Origin: Chloroflexota bacterium
Lineage (GTDB): Bacteria > Chloroflexota > Limnocylindria > Limnocylindrales > CSP1-4
Length of the DNA stretch: 64,000 nucleotides
Direction: 5' to 3'
NCBI GenBank assembly: GCA_004297395.1
Contig: SCUO01000074.1
Coordinates: forward strand, 1 to 64,000
In this document: positions 40,458-48,696 of the stretch, piece after piece
How positions within the stretch are numbered: the first letter of the stretch is position 1
How the letters are laid out: each line of letters starts with the position of its first letter
Translations under genes and position numbers: made by a program
The notes under the pieces: model-generated
Database searches by the model: none
Seen by the model: the letters and a program-made list of their open reading frames with translations, nothing else
Told to the model about the DNA's origin: nothing

Positions 40458-41371
40458 CCGCCGGCCCACCCCAGAGGATCGCGTTCCTCGGCTTCGGGCT
40501 GATCGCGGGGTCGATGGCCCGCGCGCTTGCTGCCGGGCGGGGCGGCGACCCGGTGCCGGACCTCGTGGGCTGGAGCCCCACCAACGCCGGACCGGAGGCA
40601 GCCGTCCGCGACGGCGTCCTGGCCACCGCGGCCACGAGCCCTGCAGCCGCGATCGAGGGCGCCGATCTCGTCGTCCTCGCCGCGCCGCCGCTCGAGACGG
40701 TCGGCCTCGTCGAGGCGCTCGGCGGCTCGCTCCGGGCGGCCCTCCCGCCGGAAGCGGTCGTCACCGACGTGGCCAGCACCAAGGCGGCCATCGTTGCCGC
40801 GGCGGACGCAGCCGGGCTGCGTTTCGTCGGCGGCCACCCGATGGCCGGTCGCGAGGTCGCCGGCTACGAGAGCTCGGTCCCGGATCTGTTTGCCGGCCGG
40901 CCATGGGTCCTGGTGGCTGGCGCGACCGCCGATGCGGCAGCCCTCGATCGAGTGGCAGCGGTCGTGGGCGCCTGCGGCGGGCGGCCGGTCCGGATGGACG
41001 CGGCAACGCACGATGCCGCGGTGGCCGCGATCAGCCACCTGCCGCTCGTCGTCTCGGCGGCCCTCGCCGAGGCCGTCGCGGGCGCTGGGATCGAGCGCCC
41101 GGGCTGGGCCGCCGCCGCCCCCCTGGCCGCCTCGGGCTGGCGCGACATGACCCGCCTGGCGCGCGGCGACGTCCGGATGGGGGCCGGCATCGCGGCAACG
41201 AACCCCGGGGCGCTGGCCAGGGGCCTGCACGACCTGCGCGACGTGCTCGACGCCTGGATCGCCGAGCTCGAGCGAGCGGGTGGGCCGGATCCGGACCGGA
41301 TCCAGGCCCGTTTGCGGGCCGTCCGCGAGCGGCTTGGAGGGCTCGGCAGCAACCCGCCGGACCGGCCGTGA
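40454..41371 (+). CDS. tyrA: Prephenate dehydrogenase
   Basis: NAD-dependent oxidative decarboxylation of prephenate (or arogenate) in tyrosine synthesis. The 305-residue protein has the Rossmann start IAFLGFGLIAGSMARAL (about residues 9-25), TDVASTKAAI, the substrate block GGHPMAGREVAGYESSVPDLFAGRPWVL with its His, and DAATHDAAVAAISHLPLVVS. There is no ACT domain at the C-terminus, so feedback control by that route is absent. It is linked by GTGA overlaps to the zinc-ribbon gene upstream and the Nudix gene downstream. Confidence 0.92.
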   Translation: MTAGPPQRIAFLGFGLIAGSMARALAAGRGGDPVPDLVGWSPTNAGPEAAVRDGVLATAATSPAAAIEGADLVVLAAPPLETVGLVEALGGSLRAALPPEAVVTDVASTKAAIVAAADAAGLRFVGGHPMAGREVAGYESSVPDLFAGRPWVLVAGATADAAALDRVAAVVGACGGRPVRMDAATHDAAVAAISHLPLVVSAALAEAVAGAGIERPGWAAAAPLAASGWRDMTRLARGDVRMGAGIAATNPGALARGLHDLRDVLDAWIAELERAGGPDPDRIQARLRAVRERLGGLGSNPPDRP

Positions 41372-42012
41372 GCCAGGTGGAGGCGGAAGAGCTCGTCCTC
41401 GTCGTGCCCCGCTCGGCCGTGATGGGCGATCCGGGCTGGCACGGCGTCCGGACCGACGATCTCGACGGCTTCGCCGAGCTCGTGGCCCGCGAGGGCCGCT
41501 TCGTCCCGCGATCGGACGCGGAGCAGGACCGATCGATCAAGCAGGTCGTGCCGTACCTGATCCTTCGCGATGGCTCCCGGACCTTCCTCATGCGCCGGAC
41601 GCGGGCCGGGGCCGACGCCCGCCTCCACGACCGCTTCTCGATCGGGGTGGGTGGCCACCTCAACCCGGGTGACGGCGACCTGGCCGCAGGCCTGCGGCGC
41701 GAGTGGGCCGAGGAGATCGAGGCGGGGTTCGTCCCGGACTTCCGCCTCGTGGGGCTGCTGAACGACGACACGACCGACGTCGGTTCGGTTCACCTGGGTG
41801 CCGTCTACCTAGCCGACGCCGAGGGCCGGCCCGTGGCGATCCGCGAAACCGACAAGCTGAGCGGCGCCTTCGCCGCGGCAGCGGACGTCTGGGCGGTGGT
41901 CGATCGGATGGAGACGTGGAGCCGGCTCGCCTGGGAGCACCTAGAGGTCGGTGACAGCCCGCCGTCCGCCGAACTGGCCGGGCGTTCAGGAGAGATGGCC
42001 CGGGGCAGCTGA
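41368..42012 (+). CDS. Nudix hydrolase
   Basis: A 214-residue Nudix-fold hydrolase. The box GVGGHLNPGDGDLAAGLRREWAEEIEA (split at about residues 90-116) keeps the REWAEE catalytic helix, while the first Glu of the consensus falls on Asp. The N-terminal part (VPYLILRDGSRTFLMRRTRAG, LHDRFSIG) resembles phosphoesterase-type Nudix proteins that may act on nucleoside diphosphate derivatives. The GTG start overlaps the tyrA stop. Possible roles include pool cleaning; no direct tie to tyrosine synthesis is visible. Confidence 0.87.
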   Translation: MSQVEAEELVLVVPRSAVMGDPGWHGVRTDDLDGFAELVAREGRFVPRSDAEQDRSIKQVVPYLILRDGSRTFLMRRTRAGADARLHDRFSIGVGGHLNPGDGDLAAGLRREWAEEIEAGFVPDFRLVGLLNDDTTDVGSVHLGAVYLADAEGRPVAIRETDKLSGAFAAAADVWAVVDRMETWSRLAWEHLEVGDSPPSAELAGRSGEMARGS

Positions 42013-42050
42013 CCCGGCGGGTGCGATACTGCGGCTCGGAGGCCACCTCC

Positions 42051-43421
42051 ATGACCGCTCCTCGCGCCCGCCGTCCCCGCCGCGTTCGTCGCCGCACCCT
42101 CCGGATCTCGATCCTGCTGGCGACCCTCGGCCTGCTCGCAGTCGTCGGCTCCATCCGGGCAGCGGGGCCGGAGGTCGTGATCCTGCCGACGACCGGCATC
42201 GTCGACGAGGGGATGGCCCGCTACCTGGCCGACGGGATCGATCAGGCCGAGCGCGACGGTGCCGCCGCGGTCGTCATCAAGCTCAACACGCCGGGTGGCA
42301 GCCTGTTCTCGACCCAGGAGATCACCGGGACCTTCATCGAGGCGAAGATTCCGATCATCGTCTGGGTCGCCCCGGCCGGCGGCTTCGCCGCGAGCGCCGG
42401 CACGTTCATCACCCTCGCCTCGAACCTGTCGTTGATGGCGCCGGCCACGAGCATCGGTGCGGCGTCGCCGGTTGGCGCGCAAGGCGAGGACATCGAGGGG
42501 ACCGAGGGCAAGAAGGTCCTCGAGACGGCGATCAAGATGATCACCTCGATCGCCGACGCCCGGGGCCGCCCGGTCGACTGGGCCGTATCGACGGTCGAGG
42601 ATGCGAAGTCCTACACCGTGACCGAGGCGATCGCGGCCGGGGCCGTCGACGGCATGGCCGCGACGATCGAGGAGGTCATCGCCTTCGCCGACGGCCGGAC
42701 CGTCGAGACGGCCGCCGGTCCGGTGCTGCTCGACCTCGCCGACGCCACGATCGCCGAGCGCTCGATGAACCCGTTCCTCGCCTTCATCCGGCTGCTGTCC
42801 GACCCGAACATCGCCTTCCTGCTGTTCAGCGTCGGCTCGGCCGGCCTCCTGGCCGAGGTCTGGAGCCCGAACTTCGTGACCGGCATCATCGGGGCCCTGG
42901 CGATCATCCTGGCCTTCATCGGCCTTGGCGCGCTGCCGCTCAACGTGGGTGGCCTGATCCTCATCGTGTTCGCCATCGTCCTGTTCGGGCTGGAGCTGAC
43001 CGTCACGAGCCACGGGCTCTTGGGATTCGCGGGAGTGGTCTGCCTCGGCCTTGGCGCCTCGGCCCTCTTCACCTCGCCGGTCGATCCGTTCGAGCCGTTC
43101 GCCCAGGTCGCCCTGCCGGTGATCCTGACCGTCAGCATCACGTTCGGCGTGATCATGGTCCTGATCGTCTTCGGTGCCATCCGCTCCCGGGGCCTGGTCA
43201 CCACGCCCGGGACGGCGGGCGCGCCGTTCGTCCTCGGCAGCCGCGGGACCGTCCGCCGGCCGCTCGAGCCGCTCGGCTCGGTCTACGTCTCGGGCGAGGA
43301 GTGGACCGCCCGGGCGATCGAGGGCGTCCGCCTGGAGCGAGGCGTCCCCGTCCACGTCGTCGGGGTCGACGGGCTGACGCTCGTCGTGGAGCCCGACCCG
43401 TCATCATCGGAACCGACGTGA
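42051..43421 (+). CDS. NfeD protein, long type with ClpP-class serine protease domain
   Basis: A 456-residue membrane protein with an N-terminal signal/helix (about residues 18-40), a ClpP/SppA-like protease domain, four or more membrane helices (about 245-365), and a C-terminal OB fold (about 380-450). The Ser-Lys dyad is readable: Ser115 in GGFAASAGTFI and Lys154/155 in TEGKKVLETAI, with the spacing known for the archaeal protease PH1510, which cuts the C-terminus of its stomatin partner. SIGAASPVGAQGEDIEG is also typical. Exactly such a partner, a slipin, follows 46 bases downstream. ATG 42051 has GGAGG 8 bases upstream. Confidence 0.92.
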   Translation: MTAPRARRPRRVRRRTLRISILLATLGLLAVVGSIRAAGPEVVILPTTGIVDEGMARYLADGIDQAERDGAAAVVIKLNTPGGSLFSTQEITGTFIEAKIPIIVWVAPAGGFAASAGTFITLASNLSLMAPATSIGAASPVGAQGEDIEGTEGKKVLETAIKMITSIADARGRPVDWAVSTVEDAKSYTVTEAIAAGAVDGMAATIEEVIAFADGRTVETAAGPVLLDLADATIAERSMNPFLAFIRLLSDPNIAFLLFSVGSAGLLAEVWSPNFVTGIIGALAIILAFIGLGALPLNVGGLILIVFAIVLFGLELTVTSHGLLGFAGVVCLGLGASALFTSPVDPFEPFAQVALPVILTVSITFGVIMVLIVFGAIRSRGLVTTPGTAGAPFVLGSRGTVRRPLEPLGSVYVSGEEWTARAIEGVRLERGVPVHVVGVDGLTLVVEPDPSSSEPT

Positions 43422-43467
43422 CCCGGCCGGCTGGCCGGGGCGGCGTCGCCAGGAGGTCGAGGTCGTC

Positions 43468-44406
43468 ATGGACAACGCGGTAGTCATCGCCATCCTCGCG
43501 TTCCTCGTGGTGGTCGCCCTGGTCCTGGTCTACCTGTCGGTGCGGGTGGTCAACCAGTACGAGCAGATGGTCGTGCTGCGGCTCGGCCGGACGAACGAGG
43601 GGCTCGTGCGAGGGCCGGGCCTGCGATTCCTGATCCCGATCATCGACCGGCCGCTGAAGGTCGACCTGCGGGAGACGTTCGTCGAGGTTCCAAGCCAGCG
43701 GACGATCACCAAGGACAACGCCCCGATCGACGTCGACTTCCTCGTCTACTGGCGGATCGTCGACCCGCTCAAGAGCGTCCTCAACGCCCAGCAGTTCTCG
43801 GGCATGCTCCTCGGCGTCGCGACGACGACCCTGCGGGCCGTCATCGGCGACATCGGCCTCGACGAGGTCCTCTCCAAGCGCGACCAGATCAACGAGCTGC
43901 TGCGGGTCAAGCTCGACGAGGTCACCGAGCGCTGGGGCGGCAAGGTCACGACCGTCGAGATTCGCGAAATCGTCCCGCCCCGGGACGTCCAGGACGCGAT
44001 GAACCGGCAGCTCTCGGCCGAGCGGACGCGGCGCGCCGTGATCACCGAATCGGAAGGCACCCGCCAGGCGGCGATCAACGTCGCCGAGGGCACCAAGCAG
44101 GCCGAGATTCTCAAGGCCGAGGGCGACCGCCAGGCGGCGATCCTCCGGGCCCAGGGCTTTTCGGAGGCCCTCCAGCAGATCTTCTCGGCGGCCAAGGGCA
44201 TCGACCAGAAGACGATGGCCCTGCAGTACCTCGAGGCCCTCAAGGCCCTCGGCGCCAGCCCGGCTACGAAGTTCGTCATCCCGACCGAGTTCACCCGCCT
44301 CATCGAGCCGTTCACGGGTTACCTCGAGAAGGGCATGGGTGGACGAGCCGGCGCCTCGAGCGGCGGCGGCCTGTCGGGCGAGAGCGGTGGCGGTGCCGGT
44401 GGCTGA
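43468..44406 (+). CDS. Slipin/stomatin-like SPFH protein
   Basis: Membrane-associated SPFH protein of 312 residues, partner of the NfeD protease before it. One N-terminal membrane helix (about residues 4-26) precedes the prohibitin/stomatin core: QYEQMVVLRLGRTNEGLVRGPGL, LRETFVEVPSQRTITKDNAPIDV, VATTTLRAVIGDIGLDEVLSKRDQI, EIREIVPPRDVQDAMNRQLSAERTRR (split). The coiled-coil repeat AAINVAEGTKQAEILKAEGD and a short Gly/Ser tail complete it. In the archaeal pair the NfeD protease cleaves a hydrophobic C-terminal site of the slipin; VIPTEFTRLIEPFTGYLEKG could be the target here. ATG with AGGAGG upstream. Confidence 0.92.
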   Translation: MDNAVVIAILAFLVVVALVLVYLSVRVVNQYEQMVVLRLGRTNEGLVRGPGLRFLIPIIDRPLKVDLRETFVEVPSQRTITKDNAPIDVDFLVYWRIVDPLKSVLNAQQFSGMLLGVATTTLRAVIGDIGLDEVLSKRDQINELLRVKLDEVTERWGGKVTTVEIREIVPPRDVQDAMNRQLSAERTRRAVITESEGTRQAAINVAEGTKQAEILKAEGDRQAAILRAQGFSEALQQIFSAAKGIDQKTMALQYLEALKALGASPATKFVIPTEFTRLIEPFTGYLEKGMGGRAGASSGGGLSGESGGGAGG

Positions 44407-44505
44407 CCGCGTGATCGCCGGCGACCGCCGCGTGACCGCCGTCAACCGCCGCGTGACCGCTTGATCGCGGTGATCGCCGGGTGATCGCGGCGTGATCGCC
44501 GGGCG
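44405..44505. repeat. Degenerate short tandem repeats around GTGATCGC / GTGACCGC
   Basis: About ten imperfect copies of an 8-11 base unit, TGA-C/T-CGCCG, fill the 85-base gap between the slipin and hydrolase genes and run into the hydrolase start. Several copies contain GTG, which makes the true start of the next gene hard to set. Confidence 0.65.
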
Positions 44506-45613
44506 AATCGCCCGGCGGATGCTGGTTGCGCCCCGGACGCGGCCGGAGGAGGCGGCGCTCGGGCCCGATCTCGACCGCCTTGGCGGGGAGGTCATCCGGA
44601 TCCGCTCGCGCGACGGCCTGCGCCTGTCGGCGCGCTGGCTCGATGCCGACGCCGCCGCGAAGGTCACCGGCGTCGACGTCGCCAGCGCGACACCGTCCTC
44701 GAAGTCGGTGTGGCAGCCGGACCTGGCCGATCCGACCTGGCGGTCGGATCCGGAGCGTCCGGCGTGGAGGCCGGACGCTTATGAGGCGATCGTCCTGCTC
44801 CACGGCTACTCCGGCTCCGTCGCCCCGGACCTCGTCGAGTACGGCCCGGTGCTGCGCCGGACCGCTGGCGTCCTGGGCCTCGACTTCCGGGGCCACGGCG
44901 AGTCGGACGATGGCGAGACCACGTTCGGGTTGCACGAGGTCGACGACGTCGGCGGCGCCCTCGCCTGGCTCGGCGAGCGGGGGATCCGGCGGGTGGCGCT
45001 GGCCGGCACCTCGATGGGTGGCATCGTCGCGATCGCGTCCGCCGTCGTCCTGGGTGACGGCGGCCTCACCTCGGTGGATGCCGAGCCCGACGCCCCGCGC
45101 CTGACCTCGCCGGCGCCGAGGCCGCGGATCGTCGGCCTCGTCGGCGAGGCCGTCCCGGCGGACCTGCCCACCGTCGTCGCCAATCGCACTCGGGGGCCCG
45201 GGCCCATCCGGCGATGGCTTGCCCGGCGGGCCTTCGCGATCGCCGCCGGGCGCCTCGGTGGGGATCCGCGGGCCACCGAGCCGATCCGGGTCCTGTCGCT
45301 CCTGGAGGACCTGCCCGTCCTGCTCATCCACGGCGATGCCGACGCGACGGTCCCGCCCTCGCAGGGCCGGCGGCTCGCGGCCGCCCTGGGGCCCGGTGGC
45401 GAGCACTGGACGATCCCCGGGGCGGGTCACGCACTCGGCCGCCGGACCGCACCCGGAGCCTGGGACGAGCGGGTCACCGAGTTCCTGCGCCGGGCCTTCT
45501 CCGCCGGGCGAGACCGCGATCTCGCGCTGGGTATACTCGGCTCGCCCGTGGCCGAGCCGTCCGACGTCCAGGACGCCTCGCCGCATCCGGAGGAGGCCGA
45601 CCAGCTCGCATGA
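44492..45613 (+). CDS. Alpha/beta hydrolase
   Basis: A 373-residue serine hydrolase fold. Oxyanion segment VLLHGYSGSVAPDLVEYG (about residues 98-115), LDFRGHGESDDGETTFGLHE, nucleophile elbow GTSMGG (about 169-174), acid DADATVPPSQ and His in IPGAGHALG give a complete Ser-Asp-His set. An acidic/Ser-rich insert (about 50-90) and a cap-like insert (about 188-250) lie outside the core. It could be an esterase, lipase or peptidase-like enzyme. The GTG at 44492 lies within the tandem repeats; ATG 44519 is equally possible. The stop overlaps the receiver-MinD gene as ATGA. Confidence 0.82.
   Translation: MIAGRIARRMLVAPRTRPEEAALGPDLDRLGGEVIRIRSRDGLRLSARWLDADAAAKVTGVDVASATPSSKSVWQPDLADPTWRSDPERPAWRPDAYEAIVLLHGYSGSVAPDLVEYGPVLRRTAGVLGLDFRGHGESDDGETTFGLHEVDDVGGALAWLGERGIRRVALAGTSMGGIVAIASAVVLGDGGLTSVDAEPDAPRLTSPAPRPRIVGLVGEAVPADLPTVVANRTRGPGPIRRWLARRAFAIAAGRLGGDPRATEPIRVLSLLEDLPVLLIHGDADATVPPSQGRRLAAALGPGGEHWTIPGAGHALGRRTAPGAWDERVTEFLRRAFSAGRDRDLALGILGSPVAEPSDVQDASPHPEEADQLA
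45532..45537 (+). promoter_or_regulatory. Internal -10 candidate TATACT before the second receiver-MinD gene
   Basis: A perfect-looking -10 hexamer inside the 3' part of the hydrolase gene, 72 bases before the ATG at 45610. It may allow the receiver-MinD gene to be expressed separately. Confidence 0.4.
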
Positions 45614-46770
45614 CCAAGATCCTCGTCGTCGACGACGACCCGAACGTTCAGCGACTCCTGCGCGTGACCCTGAAGCAGGAGGGCTTCGAGGTCGTCGTGG
45701 CCGGTGACGGCGCCGAGGGTCTCCGACTCTGGGAGGTCGAGTCCCCGGCCCTCATCCTGCTCGATGTGACCCTCGCGAAGCTCGACGGCTACGAGGTCGC
45801 CACGAAGATCCGCGAGGTCGAGGGCAGCGGCGCCCACGTCCCGATCATCATGCTCACCGCCGAGAAGGAAGTCGAGCAGAAGGTCCGGGGCCTCCGGGCC
45901 GGCGCGGACGACTACCTCGTCAAGCCGTTCCACCAGGCCGAGCTGCTGGCCCGGATGAAGAGCCTCCTGGCCCGCTTCTCGACCCGGGAGGGCGGCGGCA
46001 TCCGGGCGCCGCTGGGCAAGCTGCTGGCGTTCTACGGGGCGAAGGGCGGGGTGGGCACCACGACCCTGGCGATCAACGCCGCGATCGCCCTCCACCAGGA
46101 GCACACTCGGCGGGTCGCACTCGTCGATGGCGTGCTGCAGTTCGGCGACCACCGGGTCTTCCTGGACCTCGGCAACGACCGTAAGAGCATCTCCGACCTC
46201 GTCTCGGCGCCTTCGATCGACAACGATCTCGTCAAGTCGGTCATGGTCCGCCACGATTCCGGTGTGGACCTGCTCCTCGCCCCGCCGAGCCCCGAGGACG
46301 GCGACCTCGTCCACGAGGCCCAGATGGACCAGGCCCTGACGATCCTCCGGACGATGTACGACTACGTCATCGTCGACGTCGAGAAGCGCCTCGGCGACCT
46401 GACCCTCTCGGTCCTGGACCACGCCGACATGATCTTCGTGGTCATGACGGCCGATCTCTCGTGCCTCAAGAACGTCCGCCTGGTCCTCGAGGCCCTCGCC
46501 CGGGTGGGCTACGAATCGAGCAAGGTCAAGCTCCTGCTCAATCGGTCCAACGCGTTCACCGGGATCAGCGTCCAGGCGGCCGAGGGAGCGCTGAAGCGGC
46601 AGTTCGAGTTCAAGATCACGAACGAGTACCGGGTCGCGATCAGCGCCCAGAACTCGGGTACGCCGTTCGCCTACTCGAAGCCGGATTCGCCGCTGGCACG
46701 GGAGATCGCGGCTTTGGCCGCCGAGGTCGAGCGCAGCACCGCCCCCGCCGCCAAGCCGGTCAGCCGCTAG
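45610..46770 (+). CDS. CpaE/TadZ-like fusion: canonical receiver plus MinD/ParA-type ATPase
   Basis: Paralogue of the protein at 16514-17665, 386 residues. Here the receiver is complete: acidic pair in VVDDDPN, phospho-acceptor Asp52 in LILLDVTLAKLDGYE, Thr in IIMLTAEKE and Lys105 in YLVKPFHQ. The MinD-like domain starts YGAKGGVGTTTLAINAA: signature Lys145 is kept but the P-loop Lys is Thr150, as in CpaE/TadZ proteins. The VALVDGVLQFGDHRVFLDLG segment is the CpaE hallmark. The protein probably couples a phospho-signal to positioning or activation of an envelope machine. No pilus genes are near. It overlaps the hydrolase gene by 4 bases. Confidence 0.88.
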   Translation: MTKILVVDDDPNVQRLLRVTLKQEGFEVVVAGDGAEGLRLWEVESPALILLDVTLAKLDGYEVATKIREVEGSGAHVPIIMLTAEKEVEQKVRGLRAGADDYLVKPFHQAELLARMKSLLARFSTREGGGIRAPLGKLLAFYGAKGGVGTTTLAINAAIALHQEHTRRVALVDGVLQFGDHRVFLDLGNDRKSISDLVSAPSIDNDLVKSVMVRHDSGVDLLLAPPSPEDGDLVHEAQMDQALTILRTMYDYVIVDVEKRLGDLTLSVLDHADMIFVVMTADLSCLKNVRLVLEALARVGYESSKVKLLLNRSNAFTGISVQAAEGALKRQFEFKITNEYRVAISAQNSGTPFAYSKPDSPLAREIAALAAEVERSTAPAAKPVSR

Positions 46771-47104
46771 GTGTGATGAGCGGACACGTTGGTGACAGCC
46801 TCGGCGTCCGCGAGCCACGCCGGTCGCGGCTCCTCGTTCCACCGCCGTGATGCGGCTGGCTCATCAGATTCGCGACAGATGAGCGTGGCCCGGCACGATC
46901 CCTGTCGGATCGGCGGGATGGCTGAGCGTGGACGGGCGCCGATCGATGAACCAGACGCATCAGCCGGACCGATGCGCTCGGTCAACGACGTCTTCGTGAA
47001 TCACAACTAGGGACGGTCGGGCCGTCGAAGCGCGGCGCCGCCGGGGAGCGACGGGCCGCAGGCTGGTGAGTGGCGGATAAGCGGCTCCGGGTAGGGTCCG
47101 CGGC
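46771..47104. other. 334-base intergenic stretch with several hairpins
   Basis: No credible gene; a 73-codon GTG-started frame at 46789 lacks start signals and family features. Three hairpins lie close together: GCTCATC/GATGAGC (46859-46884), CGATCC/GGATCG (about 46897-46913) and GCATC/GATGC near 46960-46978. Their density suggests a possible structured RNA. Downstream comM seems to have its own leaderless promoter at 47092, so this is probably not its leader. Confidence 0.45.
47092..47097 (+). promoter_or_regulatory. -10 box of a probable leaderless promoter (comM)
   Basis: TAGGGT ends 7 bases before the ATG at 47105; no Shine-Dalgarno is present. Confidence 0.5.
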
Positions 47105-48694
47105 ATGCTCGCGACCCTCCTCTCGGCCACGCTCGTGGGCCTCGACGGCCGCCGGATCCGGGTCGAGGTCGACGTCGCACCGGGCCTGCCCGGTTTCACG
47201 ATCGTCGGGCTCGCCGACGCGGCCCTGCGCGAGGCCCGCGAACGTGTCCGCGGGGCGATCCGCAATGCCGGCTTCAAGCATCCCGCCCGCCGGATCACCG
47301 TCAACCTGGCCCCGGCGGACCTGCCGAAGGGTGGCTCGAGCGTCGATCTCGCGATCGCCGTCGGGATCCTCCTCGGGTCGGAGCAGTTCAGCGCCGGCGC
47401 CGGCCGGACGGCGCTCATCGGGGAGCTGTCGCTCGGCAGTGAGGTCCGGCCAGTCCCGGGCCTCCTGCCGATGCTCGGTGCCCTCGCGGCCCATGGCGTG
47501 CGTCGCGCGCTGGTACCCGCGGCGAGCCTCGACGAGGCCGCGCTCGTGCCCGGCATCCAGGCGGTCGGATGCGCCACCCTCGGCGATGCAGTGGCGGTGC
47601 TCCGGCGCCGGCGCGGCCCGGGCCCCATGGTGCCGGCCCGGGTCGAGCTGGACGGCGACGCTGGGGGAGGGGGGAGCGAAGCTGCGGACCCGGCGACCGA
47701 CGATGGTGACGCTGTGGCCGACGGCCTCGATGCCGTCCCGGATCTGGCCGAGGTCCGCGGCCAGCGCGAGGCCCGGCGGGCCCTCGAGGTTGCCCTGGCG
47801 GGTGGCCACGCGCTCCTCCTCCTCGGGCCCCCAGGCAGCGGCAAGACGCTCCTCGCCCGGACGATCCCGCGCCTCCTGCCGCCGCTCGGAGATGCTGAGG
47901 CGCTCGCGGCCACGATCGTCGCCTCGGTGTCCGCGGAGCGTCCGGTCCGCGGCCTCGTCCGCCGACCGCCGTTCCGGGCGCCGCATCACACCGCCTCGTA
48001 CGCGGCGATCGTGGGTGGCGGGCCCGGCCTGATGCCCGGCGAAGTGACCCGCGCAGACCACGGCGTCCTCTTCCTCGACGAGCTGCCTGAATTCGCCCGC
48101 GACGTCCTCGAGGCCCTCCGCCAGCCGCTCGAGGAGGGCCGGATCGCGATCGCCCGGGCCGCCCGGACTGCCGTCCTGCCGGCCCGCTTCCAGCTCGTCG
48201 CGGCGATGAACCCGTGTCGCTGTGGCAACACCGGGACGCCCCAGCCCTGCGAGTGTCCGCCGAATGGACCGGAGCGCTATGTCGGCCGGATCTCCGGGCC
48301 ACTCCGCGACCGGATCGATCTGTGGGTCGGGATGCCGAGACTGCCGGCCACGGCGCTCATCTCGGGCCCCGAGCCCGAGACCTCGGCGACGGTCGCAGCG
48401 AGGATCGCAGCGGCCCGGCGGCTCCAGCTGGAACGGCCGCAGCAGGCCCTCAACGGGCGCGTCGCCGGCCGGGCGCTGCGGGCCGCCTGTCGCCTCAGCC
48501 CCGAGGCCCGTCGCCGGGCGATCGCGCTGGCCGAGATGGAGCGCCTGTCCGGTCGCGGGACGGATCGCCTCCTGCGGGTGGCCCGAACGATCGCCGACCT
48601 GGCGGACGCGGACGCGGTCGAGGCGCCCCACCTCGAGGAGGCGGCGCGCTGGCGGGCCCCCGCGGCACGCCCGCACCTCGCCCTGGCGGTCTGA
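47105..48694 (+). CDS. comM: ComM/YifB-like magnesium-chelatase-type AAA+ protein
   Basis: A 529-residue YifB/ComM protein. ComM is a hexameric branch-migration helicase that helps integrate transforming DNA. It has the Lon-like N-terminal domain (VEVDVAPGLPGFTIVGLADAALREARERVR), an acidic linker (about 180-210), Walker A LLLLGPPGSGKTLLAR (about 237-252), APHHTASYAAIVGGG, Walker B GVLFLDELPEFARDVLE, and MNPCRCGNTG with a Cys cluster completed by PCECPP. The C-terminal GRGTDRLLRVARTIADLAD is typical. dprA starts 2 bases after its stop, a classical competence pairing. Confidence 0.94.
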   Translation: MLATLLSATLVGLDGRRIRVEVDVAPGLPGFTIVGLADAALREARERVRGAIRNAGFKHPARRITVNLAPADLPKGGSSVDLAIAVGILLGSEQFSAGAGRTALIGELSLGSEVRPVPGLLPMLGALAAHGVRRALVPAASLDEAALVPGIQAVGCATLGDAVAVLRRRRGPGPMVPARVELDGDAGGGGSEAADPATDDGDAVADGLDAVPDLAEVRGQREARRALEVALAGGHALLLLGPPGSGKTLLARTIPRLLPPLGDAEALAATIVASVSAERPVRGLVRRPPFRAPHHTASYAAIVGGGPGLMPGEVTRADHGVLFLDELPEFARDVLEALRQPLEEGRIAIARAARTAVLPARFQLVAAMNPCRCGNTGTPQPCECPPNGPERYVGRISGPLRDRIDLWVGMPRLPATALISGPEPETSATVAARIAAARRLQLERPQQALNGRVAGRALRAACRLSPEARRRAIALAEMERLSGRGTDRLLRVARTIADLADADAVEAPHLEEAARWRAPAARPHLALAV

Positions 48695-48696
48695 GC

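Noticed and set aside
44405-44505. The repeats as a CRISPR array
   Set aside because: Units are only 8-11 bases, imperfect and without unique spacers; no cas genes are present.
46789-47010. A 73-codon gene in the gap before comM
   Set aside because: No ribosome site or suitable -10 box, no recognisable fold, and it overlaps the hairpin-rich stretch.
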